Origin: Spirochaetales bacterium
GTDB taxonomy: Bacteria; Spirochaetota; Spirochaetia; Treponematales; Treponemataceae
Assembly (NCBI GenBank): GCA_003252395.1
Contig: QKEL01000008.1
Coordinates: 558,001 to 622,000 of the forward strand
Direction of reading: 5' to 3'
Length of the DNA: 64,000 nucleotides
Every line of letters starts with the position of its first letter. Position 1 is the stretch's first letter. Below the pieces are notes generated by a model, which had not been told where the DNA came from, made no database searches, and saw only the letters and a program-made list of their open reading frames with translations. Below are positions 41,388-48,602 of the stretch, piece after piece. A program made the translations under genes and the position numbers.

Positions 41388-41705
41388 ATGCTTTTTTCGA
41401 TCAACACCGGCTTGCTCGACGCCTGCGTGCTCGCGATACTGTCCCGCGGCGACGAATACGGGTATAGACTCACTCAGGAGGTAAAACAGGTTATGGATAT
41501 CTCCGAGTCTACCCTTTATCCGGTATTGCGGCGGCTTATGAAGAGCGGTTGGCTGACCACCTACGATCAGCCGATCCAGGGGCGAAACCGGCGGTATTAC
41601 CGGATAACGGAAGAGGGGCGGCGCCAACACGCCCTGTACGTCAGCGAATGGCGCGAATACAGAAAAAGAATCGAAGGGATCTTCGGGGGAGAAACGACGG
41701 TATGA
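41388..41705 (+). CDS. PadR-family transcriptional regulator
   Basis: 105 residues. The winged helix matches PadR: LLDACVLAILSRGDEYGYRL, MDISESTLYPVLRRLMKSGW, GRNRRYYRITEEGRRQ. AGGAGG precedes ATG 41388. It is first in an operon with a DUF1700 membrane protein (ATGA overlap) and a DUF4097 protein, an arrangement known in many Firmicutes-like operons where PadR responds to envelope stress. Autoregulation through the upstream palindrome is likely but inferred. Confidence 0.93.
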   Translation: MLFSINTGLLDACVLAILSRGDEYGYRLTQEVKQVMDISESTLYPVLRRLMKSGWLTTYDQPIQGRNRRYYRITEEGRRQHALYVSEWREYRKRIEGIFGGETTV

Positions 41706-42274
41706 CGAGAAAGGAGTTCATGCGGGAGCTGCGGGAACGGCTCGGAAGGCTTTCGCCGGACGAACGCGACGCGGCCTGCGCGTATTACGAGGAGTATTTC
41801 GACGAGGCCGGAGCGGAACGGGAACAGGACGTGATCCGGGAACTCGGCACACCGCAGGGCGTGGCTTCGCGCATCCTCGCCGAGCACGCGGTTAAGGCGG
41901 CCAGAGAGGCGCCCGGCAATCCGGGGAAGGGACTTTCCGCGCTGTGGTTCGTACTTTTGGCGGTCCTCGCCGCCCCGATAGCCTTGCCCGCGGTTCTGGC
42001 CATAGCGGGGGGCATTATCGCGGCGGTGGCGACCCTCTTTGCCGTCGGCGTCGCGGCCATCGGACTGGTCATAGGCGGCGTGGCCCTATTCGTCGGCGGG
42101 TTCGTGACCCTCTTTCTCACCCCCGCCAGCGCGCTCGTTCTCTTCGGCGTGGCCTTTTTGCTGTGGGGGGCGGGAAAGATCGCGTTCGCCATAATCGGCG
42201 CGCTTTTCTCCCTTTTAGGGCAGCTGGTCGGTTGGCTCTTCGGTAGGGCACAGGGAGGATACTATGGGAGATAA
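41702..42274 (+). CDS. DUF1700 (HAAS) membrane protein
   Basis: 190 residues from ATG 41702. The N-terminal 80 residues form the HAAS signature: MTRKEFMRELRERLGRLSPD, CAYYEEYFDEAGAE, VIRELGTPQGVASRIL. At least three hydrophobic segments follow, rich in Ala/Gly. HAAS proteins bind or couple to PadR regulators and DUF4097 partners. It overlaps both neighbours. Confidence 0.88.
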   Translation: MTRKEFMRELRERLGRLSPDERDAACAYYEEYFDEAGAEREQDVIRELGTPQGVASRILAEHAVKAAREAPGNPGKGLSALWFVLLAVLAAPIALPAVLAIAGGIIAAVATLFAVGVAAIGLVIGGVALFVGGFVTLFLTPASALVLFGVAFLLWGAGKIAFAIIGALFSLLGQLVGWLFGRAQGGYYGR

Positions 42275-43220
42275 ATACGGACGGGACTGGCGCGACGAGC
42301 GCCGCCAAGGGCGATCCGAATGGAGATACCGGAACCGGGGCCGTTCGGTCGGGGGCGGCTTTGGACTGATCGTCGCGGGCTGTATCCTGATCGCCCTGGG
42401 CTTGAGCTTCGGGGGCGAATGGATGGGAGAGCGCTGGTGGCCGTGGCACGATGGCCATTTCAACGTTCGCTTTGAGACCTCGACCCATGATAAGGGGGAT
42501 AACGCGATGCGCAATCTCGTGACGATCGACGGACCGGTGCAGGGCTCCGTCAAAAAACTGGATATCGACCTGAAGGGCGCGGCGTTGACGATTCGCCGGG
42601 GATCGAGCCCTTCCTGGCGGGCGGCGGATTTCGAGGAAGGTACCGTTGAGGTGGATTCTTCCGGCGATACCTTCCGGGTACGCGTTCCCCGCTGGCGCGA
42701 TTCCTTCCCCTTCGGCGGCGGAAAAAACGCCCCGGAGTTCGATCTGGTGCTTCCCGAAGACGTGCGGTTCGACGACTGCCTGATCAAGATCGGGGCGGGG
42801 GCGGTCACCATAGAGGACCTTGCCGCCGATACCTTCAGGCTCGAGGGGGGCGCCGGCTCGTTCAGGGCAAAGGGGTTCGACGCCGATCGGGCGACGATCA
42901 AAACGGGAGCGGGCCTCGTTGAGTTGGACGCCGCCGCGATCGGGACCCTTCGGGTGGAAACGGGCGCGGGCCGTATCGTCATGAACGGCGAGATTACCGA
43001 CGCCGCGGACGTATCCACCGGGACGGGAGCCGTCGAGTTTAACCTCGCCGGGAGCGAGAACGATTATCGCTTCGACTTTTCCCGGGGCTTAGGATCGGTA
43101 CGCATCGGCGGAGGCAACTGGGACGGCGTGGGCAACGGCACGGCGGGAAACCCCGCGGCCGAGCGTACGATCAAGCTTTCCACGGGCATAGGCTCGGTCC
43201 GGATAGAGTTCCAGCGCTAG
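42264..43220 (+). CDS. DUF4097-family membrane-anchored beta-helix protein
   Basis: 318 residues. A basic N-terminus (about 1-28) precedes one membrane helix (GGGFGLIVAGCILIALGLSF). The external part carries repeating strands characteristic of DUF4097: IKIGAGAVTIEDL, RLEGGAGSFRAKG, IKTGAGLVELDA, VETGAGRIVMNG, STGTGAVEFNL, then STGIGSVRIEF. It ends the PadR operon. Function is not known. The repeating GAG turns parallel the GIN protein at 23910. Confidence 0.88.
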   Translation: MGDKYGRDWRDERRQGRSEWRYRNRGRSVGGGFGLIVAGCILIALGLSFGGEWMGERWWPWHDGHFNVRFETSTHDKGDNAMRNLVTIDGPVQGSVKKLDIDLKGAALTIRRGSSPSWRAADFEEGTVEVDSSGDTFRVRVPRWRDSFPFGGGKNAPEFDLVLPEDVRFDDCLIKIGAGAVTIEDLAADTFRLEGGAGSFRAKGFDADRATIKTGAGLVELDAAAIGTLRVETGAGRIVMNGEITDAADVSTGTGAVEFNLAGSENDYRFDFSRGLGSVRIGGGNWDGVGNGTAGNPAAERTIKLSTGIGSVRIEFQR

Positions 43221-43233
43221 CCAACCGATAAAA

Positions 43234-43271
43234 AAAGGCCCCTCCGCGGCCAATGCCTCGGCGGGGCCTTT
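43234..43271. terminator. Bidirectional intrinsic terminator
   Basis: AAAGGCCCC (43234-43242) pairs with GGGGCCTTT (43263-43271); A-run on the left and T's on the right serve both the DUF4097 gene and the convergent bcp gene. Confidence 0.75.
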
Positions 43272-43272
43272 C

Positions 43273-43737
43273 CTATTTCATCGCCCGTAGCAGGGCCAGG
43301 ATTTCCGCGGCATGCTCTTTCGGGCTTACCTTCGGGAAGGCGCCGATGACCTTCCCGTCGGGGCCGATCACGTAGGTTGAGCGGATAACCCCCTCATAGG
43401 TCTTCCCGTACATCTTTTTCTCGCCCCACGAGCCGTAGGCGGAAAGGACGCTATGGTCCGGGTCCGCCAAAAGGCGGAAGGGCAATTCGTATTTACCCTT
43501 GAATTTCGCGTGACGCACGGCGGAATCGGGACTTACGCCCAACACCACCGCGCCGAGGGACAGTATTTCATCGTACGCGTCCCTGAACGCGCAGGCCTCG
43601 GCGGTACAGCCAGGGGTATCGTCTTTCGGATAAAAGTATAACACCACGGTCTTGCCGGAAAATTCCCGCAGGGATACCGCCGCGCCGGAATCGTCTTCCA
43701 GGGTGAAGTCCGGCGCTTTCTCGCCTATACTGGGCAT
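43273..43737 (-). CDS. bcp: Thioredoxin-dependent thiol peroxidase, Bcp/PrxQ type
   Basis: 154 residues. Peroxiredoxin fold with peroxidatic site YFYPKDDTPGCTAEACAFRD: the peroxidatic Cys and, five residues later, the resolving Cys of the PrxQ pattern. VLGVSPDSAVRHAKF and YVIGPDGKV follow. It reduces hydroperoxides using thioredoxin. AGGAGG lies ahead of ATG 43737. Confidence 0.95.
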   Translation of the reverse strand: MPSIGEKAPDFTLEDDSGAAVSLREFSGKTVVLYFYPKDDTPGCTAEACAFRDAYDEILSLGAVVLGVSPDSAVRHAKFKGKYELPFRLLADPDHSVLSAYGSWGEKKMYGKTYEGVIRSTYVIGPDGKVIGAFPKVSPKEHAAEILALLRAMK

Positions 43738-43835
43738 GACTGCCTCCTGAATAAAAAACCGAGATTATCGGTCAGCGATCCGAGGCGATCTTCAAAGAAG
43801 CCGCCCCTTCGCGAAACCTCGTAGCCGCTTACCGC

Positions 43836-44165
43836 TTATCGCCTCTTCCCGCTCGTCGCCTCTTCCCGCTCGTCGAAGGCCTCGAGGGCGTCGGACTCAT
43901 CCGAATCCGGCTCGTCCTCCTCGTCCATCGCGACGACCTGGTACCAAGCGCTCAACTCGTCGATGGCCTCGGCCTCGAATTCGTCGGCGGCGTGGACCCG
44001 TAGATCGTCAAACGCGTGAATCACGTCGTCGTTGGTAAAATGGAAGCCTTCCGCGGCGGCCCAGGCGAAAAAACTCGCGGGGCTCGGAAGGTCCCAAATT
44101 CGGTCGCAAAGATCCGGTTCCGTTCGGCATTTAGTCAAAAAGCGGAGCGCGTCGATCATGGACAT
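43836..44165 (-). CDS. Nif11-like protein with acidic tail (paralogue of 60635)
   Basis: 109 residues. Residues 1-65 fit the Nif11 leader-like domain: IDALRFLTKCRTEPDLCDRI, SPASFFAWAAAEGFHFTNDD. A shared segment EAIDELSAWYQV corresponds to FVEELKQWYEF in the second Nif11 protein at 60635. Beyond that the tail is acidic (MDEEDEPDSDESDALEAFDE) with no Cys. The last residues come from a 17-base tandem duplication that shifts the frame. Some Nif11 proteins are RiPP precursors, but the acidic tail here gives no core-peptide signal. TGAGG lies ahead of ATG 44165; TATACT at 44215-44220 on the minus strand may be its -10. Confidence 0.75.
   Translation of the reverse strand: MSMIDALRFLTKCRTEPDLCDRIWDLPSPASFFAWAAAEGFHFTNDDVIHAFDDLRVHAADEFEAEAIDELSAWYQVVAMDEEDEPDSDESDALEAFDEREEATSGKRR
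43840..43873 (-). repeat. Perfect 17-base tandem duplication at the end of the Nif11-like gene
   Basis: CGCCTCTTCCCGCTCGT occurs at 43840-43856 and again at 43857-43873. Because 17 is not a multiple of three, the second copy is read in another frame and ends the protein early. Confidence 0.9.
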
Positions 44166-44294
44166 GGCAGAACCTCACATTCTTTGATGTTGCGTCATTG
44201 CATGATTAGCAACGAGTATAACCCGAAGGATACGGTTTTTCGTGAAGATTCGGTAAAAAAATAGACGAGTCGTCCGGGATCCGCTTCCCTTCCT

Positions 44295-45005
44295 TTAGAA
44301 ACGGGCGCCCACGGCGGCGCACAAGAAGGCCATATAGGGGGCGGTCGCGGCGAATTGTACCGCGAGGAGATCGATCAGCGCCGCGTTCAGGTAAAGGTCA
44401 GAGTCTAGATCGCGGGACAGCAGAAAGTCTTTCCGCTTGATATCCGCGGCGAGGGGATGCTCCGGGGAGAAGCCCCGGGGAACGCGGATCAGGGAATCGC
44501 CCGCGGGAACCATTCCCGCAATTGCCCCTTTTTCCACCGCCCTCGCGTAGTCTTTGGGTCGCTCGGAGATCCGGGCCCGAATGCGGGCCAGGTCGTCCGG
44601 TTCGGGTCGCCAGCAACCGGACCCGACGAAGCAGCCGTCGGTGGCGAGGTGCACGTAAAAGCCGGGGGCATGCACGTCGCGGTGGGCCTCGTGCCTGAAT
44701 TGTATGCCCACGTTGGTTTTATAGGGGGTTTTATCCGCGCCGAATCGGGTGTCGCGGTACGCGCGCATGAGGGAACCGCCCACCTTCTTGGCCTCGGCGA
44801 CGTAGTGGGGACTAATGCCCTTGACGACGCGTTCCATGTCGCGGATAAGGGCGAGGGCAGGCTCGCGGACCAGTCGCTCGTAATCCGATCGGTGGGCTTC
44901 GAACCAGGCCCGCTCGTTGTTGAACGCGAGGGCGTCGAGATAGGCGAAGGTATCGGGACTGAAGCCACGGAACGAACCGGCGGTTTCGGGGGTTGCGGTA
45001 TCCAT
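44295..45005 (-). CDS. DUF2461 family protein
   Basis: 236 residues. The family pattern is clear: FRGFSPDTFAYLDALAFNNE, RAWFEAHRSDYERLV, VGGSLMRAYRDTRFGADKTP, YKTNVGIQFRHE and FYVHLATDGCFVGSGCW. The fold is conserved across bacteria and fungi, with no known reaction. No signal peptide. It has its own short upstream region. Start ATG 45005. Confidence 0.9.
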   Translation of the reverse strand: MDTATPETAGSFRGFSPDTFAYLDALAFNNERAWFEAHRSDYERLVREPALALIRDMERVVKGISPHYVAEAKKVGGSLMRAYRDTRFGADKTPYKTNVGIQFRHEAHRDVHAPGFYVHLATDGCFVGSGCWRPEPDDLARIRARISERPKDYARAVEKGAIAGMVPAGDSLIRVPRGFSPEHPLAADIKRKDFLLSRDLDSDLYLNAALIDLLAVQFAATAPYMAFLCAAVGARF

Positions 45006-45086
45006 GCCGCCAGTATAGCACGGCGCGGTTATTCATGGGGACCGGAGGGAGGGTGCCGGAAAAGCGCGGGGGAGTTCGGCGCGGTA

Positions 45087-45104
45087 CCTACCGACCGGTA
45101 GGTA
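45087..45104. promoter_or_regulatory. 18-base palindrome resembling a TetR-type operator
   Basis: ACCTACC-GACC-GGTAGGT, 7 perfect pairs around a 4-base centre, in the 245-base gap between DUF2461 and the tRNA. I see no gene in 45006-45208. Confidence 0.45.
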
Positions 45105-45208
45105 GGGTGGGAGGTAGATCTTGAGGGCGGTAGATAGGGCGCACCCGGATACATGCCGCGCGCCGAACGGAGGAGCCTTTGGAGGCAGGGGGGTGCTCCC
45201 CCCCTTAT

Positions 45209-45247
45209 AAAAAAAACCGCCTTCGCGATATACGCAAAAACGGTTTT
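45209..45247 (-). terminator. Intrinsic terminator of tRNA-Arg
   Basis: On the minus strand AAAACCG (from 45247) pairs with CGGTTTT and ends in a run of eight T's, four bases after the tRNA 3' end. Confidence 0.7.
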
Positions 45248-45250
45248 CGT

Positions 45251-45323
45251 GACCCGTAGACGATTCGAACGTCCGACCTGCTGCTTAGGAGGCAGCCGCT
45301 CTATCCAACTGAGCTAACGGATC
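45251..45323 (-). tRNA. tRNA-Arg (anticodon CCU)
   Basis: The 73-base minus-strand sequence folds fully: acceptor GATCCGT/ACGGGTC, D arm GCTC/GAGC with TAGCTCAGTTGG, anticodon stem GCTGC/GCAGC with loop CTCCTAA, and T arm GGACG-TTCGAAT-CGTCT. The anticodon CCT reads AGG codons. CCA is not encoded. Confidence 0.95.
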
Positions 45324-45382
45324 AGGCGTTGCCATAGTAGCGCATTCGGCGCTTTTCCTCAAGCGGGGGGCGTTCGATCCCT

Positions 45383-45613
45383 TTAGCGGGAGGCGCGAGC
45401 CTCTTGGATGATGCGGGAAACCCGCTCGACCTGCGAGGGATATAAATCCCCGGGCACGAACGAGCCGCCCACAGCCTTAAAAATCTGGTGGCGGGCGCAC
45501 CCCTCGCTGTCGCCGAGACAGTAGGTATTCTTCATCAATTGGGCGGTGGCGGGCTTATTTTCCATACGGTCATGGAAAAAGGGACATTTGGGAAGACATT
45601 CGCATTCGGCCAT
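45383..45613 (-). CDS. Small Cys-rich protein, possible metal or Fe-S binder
   Basis: 76 residues from ATG 45613, chosen for GGAGG nine bases upstream (ATG 45634 is upstream). Cysteines occur as CECLPKCPFF near the start and TYCLGDSEGCARHQIF later, five in all. Four of these could make a zinc or Fe-S site. It ends DLYPSQVERVSRII. I recall similar short proteins in spirochaetes and deltaproteobacteria, without assigned function. Confidence 0.75.
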   Translation of the reverse strand: MAECECLPKCPFFHDRMENKPATAQLMKNTYCLGDSEGCARHQIFKAVGGSFVPGDLYPSQVERVSRIIQEARASR

Positions 45614-45711
45614 TTTTTTCCTCCGGTACGGCATTTCTTGCCATCACTATAGTCCCTGCGGAAGGGGGATTCAACTTTTTCGGCGCCGCATGCGCCCGGA
45701 ATCGTCCGGTC

Positions 45712-45740
45712 TTGACCGGGCGGCGGGTCGCGTTTATTAT
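45712..45740 (+). promoter_or_regulatory. Promoter of the DUF1007-NicO pair
   Basis: TTGACC (45712-45717), 17-base spacer, TATTAT (45735-45740); CCGGAG precedes ATG 45758. Confidence 0.6.
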
Positions 45741-45757
45741 CGTAAGCCGGAGTTAAC

Positions 45758-46408
45758 ATGAATCCCTTACGACCGCTATCCCTGATTTTCGCCCTCGCGC
45801 TCCTATCCTTGGGGGCGGCCCTGTACGCCCACCCGCACATGTACCTATCCAGTTCGCAGGAATTCGTGTGGAAGGGAGCGACCCTGGACGGATGCTGGAT
45901 CGAATGGACCTTCGACCGCTTTTTCAGCGCCGATATCATTCAGGGCTTCGATTCCGACGGAAACGGGACCTTCAGCGCGGCGGAGAACAAGGCCGTCTAC
46001 GACGGGGCGTTCATCAACCTAAAGAACTATTATTTTTTTACCTTTATCCGGCAGGGAAAAAACCGTTCGAACCCGGCCGGCGTCTCGCGGTTCGCAGCGC
46101 GGCAAAACGACGGAATACTTTCCTACCGCTTTTACGTTGACCTTTCCGAAACGGCGCCGGGGGAGATAGCCCTGGCGGTGTACGACTATACGTTTTTTTG
46201 CGATATAGCCTATCCCGAAACGGGAGCGGTAAAGCTTTCCTACGACCCCGCGCAGGTAAGTCCGCGGTTCGAGATAACGGAAAACCGGGACTACCCGGTG
46301 TACTACAATCCCCTCGGCGCGATAGACGACACGACGGTGTATTACCAATGGAAAAAGGGCTTGCAAACCTTTTATCCCCGGGAGATCAGGATCAACTATG
46401 GGCAATAA
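45758..46408 (+). CDS. DUF1007 periplasmic protein partnering a metal exporter
   Basis: 216 residues. Signal peptide LIFALALLSLGAALYAHP, with HPH at the mature N-terminus, a likely metal site typical for DUF1007. An EF-hand-like loop DSDGNGTFSAAE (about residues 67-78) sits inside. The strand pattern RFYVDLSETAPGEIALAVYD and LSYDPAQVSPRF match the family. It overlaps the NicO gene by 11 bases; DUF1007 plus NicO is a known pair for nickel, cobalt or zinc transport. Confidence 0.9.
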   Translation: MNPLRPLSLIFALALLSLGAALYAHPHMYLSSSQEFVWKGATLDGCWIEWTFDRFFSADIIQGFDSDGNGTFSAAENKAVYDGAFINLKNYYFFTFIRQGKNRSNPAGVSRFAARQNDGILSYRFYVDLSETAPGEIALAVYDYTFFCDIAYPETGAVKLSYDPAQVSPRFEITENRDYPVYYNPLGAIDDTTVYYQWKKGLQTFYPREIRINYGQ

Positions 46409-47324
46409 GGGAAACGGGCGGCGGGCGTACCTCGGCGCGTTCATACTCGCGCTTGCCGCGTTCGCATCGCCCCTGGCGGCCAATCCCTTTACGGCGCCGC
46501 AAGCCGGTTCCCCGGAGGCCTCCGTTTTGCCCGCGGCCCGGCCGGTGCGCGCGGGCGCGGCCGATCCGTCGACGGTGGCCGTTCAGGCCTCGCTCCACCG
46601 ACGGCTGGGAAGCCTGATGGCGGCGTGGAAAGACAGCGCGGGGCCGAACGCCGCCTGGGGAATAGTCGGCGCGGCCTTCCTCTACGGCATTCTTCACGCC
46701 TTTGGGCCGGGTCACCGAAAGACCGTGGTATTCTCCCTCTATCTCGCCAAAAGCGCGCCGGTATGGGAACCGGCGGGGACGGGCTTCGCCCTGGCGCTCC
46801 TTCACGGCGGCGCCTCGATACTCCTCATGCTCGCCCTTAAAGGCGTTCAGGGGGCGGTTTCTTCCCGGGCCGACAATATCGCTGCCTGGATGGAGGGAAT
46901 TTCCTATGGACTGCTCATTCTCGCGGCGGCGGCGCTCGCGGCGGGAGCCCTCAAGGGATTGGTAACGGGGAAGCATTCGCACGGGAGGGGCAACGCGACC
47001 TTGGGCACGATTCTGCTCACCGGCGCCTATCCCTGCCCCGGGGCGATCCTGGTCATGGTGCTCGCGGTAAGTCTCGGGTCGGTCGGCATCGGTATTTTCG
47101 CGGTCCTCGCCATGTCGTTTGGCATGAGCGTGCCCATTGTCGCGGCCGGCTACCTCGCGTGGTTCGGCCGGAGCGGGGCGTTTTACGCGCTGAAGCGGAA
47201 CGAGGCGCGCCTGACCCGGGTTTCCTCCGCCGTTGAGCTGGCGGGTTACCTAACGCTCCTCGCCTTTTCCGCGTACGTCGCCCTCCCCTTCCTCGCGGGC
47301 GCGCTCAAGACGGCGCTGGGATAA
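46398..47324 (+). CDS. NicO/RcnA-type nickel-cobalt transporter
   Basis: 308 residues. Signal-like N-terminus, then six membrane segments. The signature HAFGPGHRKTVVFS (histidine motif HxxGxGH) is clear, followed by LLHGGASILLMLA. A short His loop (GKHSHGRGN) lies between segments and is much shorter than in RcnA. A TGAYPCPGAILVMVLA segment is the second conserved motif. Direction of transport is not shown. Export is more usual for this subgroup. Confidence 0.9.
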   Translation: MGNKGNGRRAYLGAFILALAAFASPLAANPFTAPQAGSPEASVLPAARPVRAGAADPSTVAVQASLHRRLGSLMAAWKDSAGPNAAWGIVGAAFLYGILHAFGPGHRKTVVFSLYLAKSAPVWEPAGTGFALALLHGGASILLMLALKGVQGAVSSRADNIAAWMEGISYGLLILAAAALAAGALKGLVTGKHSHGRGNATLGTILLTGAYPCPGAILVMVLAVSLGSVGIGIFAVLAMSFGMSVPIVAAGYLAWFGRSGAFYALKRNEARLTRVSSAVELAGYLTLLAFSAYVALPFLAGALKTALG

Positions 47325-47325
47325 A

Positions 47326-47356
47326 AAAAGCCCGAAACCCGCGCGGGGTCTCAGGC
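47326..47356 (-). terminator. Terminator of rubrerythrin gene
   Basis: On the minus strand AGCCTGAGACCC pairs with GGGTTTCGGGCT (one mismatch) and ends in T7. Confidence 0.7.
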
Positions 47357-47390
47357 TCTCGTTCGGTCGGCAAGCGCCGCCGCTCTTCGA

Positions 47391-47966
47391 TTACCAGTTT
47401 TCGGCGAGGCGCTCGAAATAGGACTGGGGATGGGCGCAGGCGGGACACATCTTCGGGGCTTCCTTACCCACGTAAATAAAGCCGCAGTTGAGGCAGCGCC
47501 AGGTGGTGGGCGATTCCTGAACCCACATGTCGCCGTCTTCGATGTGCTTCGCCATGGCCTCGTAGCGCTTGGCGTGCTGTTTCTCGGCGACCGCGATGCT
47601 GTTCATGACGGCGGAGATGGTGTCGAAGCCCTCTTCCTTCGCGACCTTCGCGAAATCGGGATACATGTGCTGCCACTCATAGTTCTCGCCGTGGGCGGCC
47701 TGGAGGAGATTGTCCTTGGTAGTACCGATCACGCCGGCGTCGCCGCCCGCGGGAATGGAAAGCTCGCCGCCCTCGAGGAACTTGAACAGGCGCTTCGCGT
47801 GCTCCTTTTCCTGGTCGGCCGTCTCGAGGAAAATCTGCTGGATCTGGATATAGCCTTCTTCCTTGGCCTTGCTCGCCCAGAACGTGTAGCGGTTACGGGC
47901 CTGAGACTCGCCCATGAAGGCGGCCAGCAGGTTCTTCTCGGTTTGGGTACCCTTTACGGATTTCAT
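47391..47966 (-). CDS. rbr: Rubrerythrin
   Basis: 191 residues from ATG 47966, chosen for GGAGGA with seven-base spacing (ATG 47972 is too near the site). The diiron domain has FMGESQARNRYTFWA, TADQEKEHAKRLFKFL, AEKQHAKRYEAMAKH. The rubredoxin-like end is RCLNCGFIYVG ... MCPACAHPQSYF with two CxxC pairs. It reduces hydrogen peroxide in anaerobes. The PerR/Fur-family regulator is encoded upstream on the same strand, 55 bases away. Confidence 0.96.
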   Translation of the reverse strand: MKSVKGTQTEKNLLAAFMGESQARNRYTFWASKAKEEGYIQIQQIFLETADQEKEHAKRLFKFLEGGELSIPAGGDAGVIGTTKDNLLQAAHGENYEWQHMYPDFAKVAKEEGFDTISAVMNSIAVAEKQHAKRYEAMAKHIEDGDMWVQESPTTWRCLNCGFIYVGKEAPKMCPACAHPQSYFERLAENW

Positions 47967-48021
47967 ATGCATTCCTCCAATTTATCCCGCGGTTTCGTAC
48001 GAACCGCGTTTTTTTTCATAT

Positions 48022-48441
48022 TCAGGTGCCGGTCCCTGGGAAACCGCCCTTCTTGCTTTTTTGGCATTCCGGGCATATCCCGAAATAATCTATCCGGTGC
48101 CCGGTAACGAGATACCCCGAAACCCGTTCCGCCTCGGCGTTCCTGAACGTTTCGGCGCTTAGGGGCAAGTCGTCTACCCGGCCGCACGACTCGCACATAA
48201 TGTGATAATGCACGCTGGTGTCCGCGTCGAAGCGGTCATACGTACTGCCGGAACGAAGGACTAAAACAAGGCCCTGTTCCGCGAGGACCGAGAGGTTGCG
48301 ATAGACCGTTCCCTGGCTCATGGCCGGGTACGCGGCCCTGAGCCGTTCATACAGCCATGCCGCGGTCGGATGGCTTTTGGTAGACCTCAAGAGGTCAAGA
48401 AGGGCCGCGCGTTGTTTGGTTTGCCTGTGCTGGATTGTCAT
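48022..48441 (-). CDS. perR: Fur/PerR-family regulator
   Basis: 139 residues from ATG 48441 (MTIQHRQTKQ...); an upstream ATG 48492 would extend it into the regulatory region. Winged helix: RAALLDLLRSTKSHPTAAWL, MSQGTVYRNLSVLAEQGLV. Metal region: VHYHIMCESCGRVDDL and FGICPECQK, two CxxC zinc pairs typical for Fur/PerR. The neighbouring rubrerythrin gene and palindromes upstream suggest peroxide sensing. Whether it is PerR or Fur is not settled. Confidence 0.85.
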   Translation of the reverse strand: MTIQHRQTKQRAALLDLLRSTKSHPTAAWLYERLRAAYPAMSQGTVYRNLSVLAEQGLVLVLRSGSTYDRFDADTSVHYHIMCESCGRVDDLPLSAETFRNAEAERVSGYLVTGHRIDYFGICPECQKSKKGGFPGTGT

Positions 48442-48444
48442 AAC

Positions 48445-48457
48445 AGGAATAATTCCT
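48445..48457. promoter_or_regulatory. Palindrome AGGAAT-A-ATTCCT before perR
   Basis: Perfect 6-1-6 inverted repeat immediately upstream of the perR ATG; candidate self-regulation site. Confidence 0.45.
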
Positions 48458-48549
48458 ATCAGTATCATAAATCTCGCTCTCGGTTCTGTCAAGCGAGTTT
48501 TCGGAACCGAGGATCGTTGTTTCTACCCGCGAATAGAGTGTAGAATCAA

Positions 48550-48562
48550 GTATCATTGATAC
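48550..48562. promoter_or_regulatory. Palindrome GTATCA-T-TGATAC between perR and panE
   Basis: Perfect 6-1-6 repeat (7-1-7 with A ends), in the style of Fur-family boxes, 40 bases before panE. Confidence 0.45.
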
Positions 48563-48602
48563 AAGTATAGGGTACTGCGCGAAAAATGAAAGGGGTCTAT
48601 CG

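Noticed and set aside
45153-45260. Short plus-strand frame running into the tRNA
   Set aside because: It crosses a terminator and a tRNA gene and has no protein-like content.
45640-45660. Possible sigma-54 promoter (TGGCAAGAAATGCC on the minus strand)
   Set aside because: The GG and GC elements are eight bases apart rather than ten, so it does not fit -24/-12 spacing.
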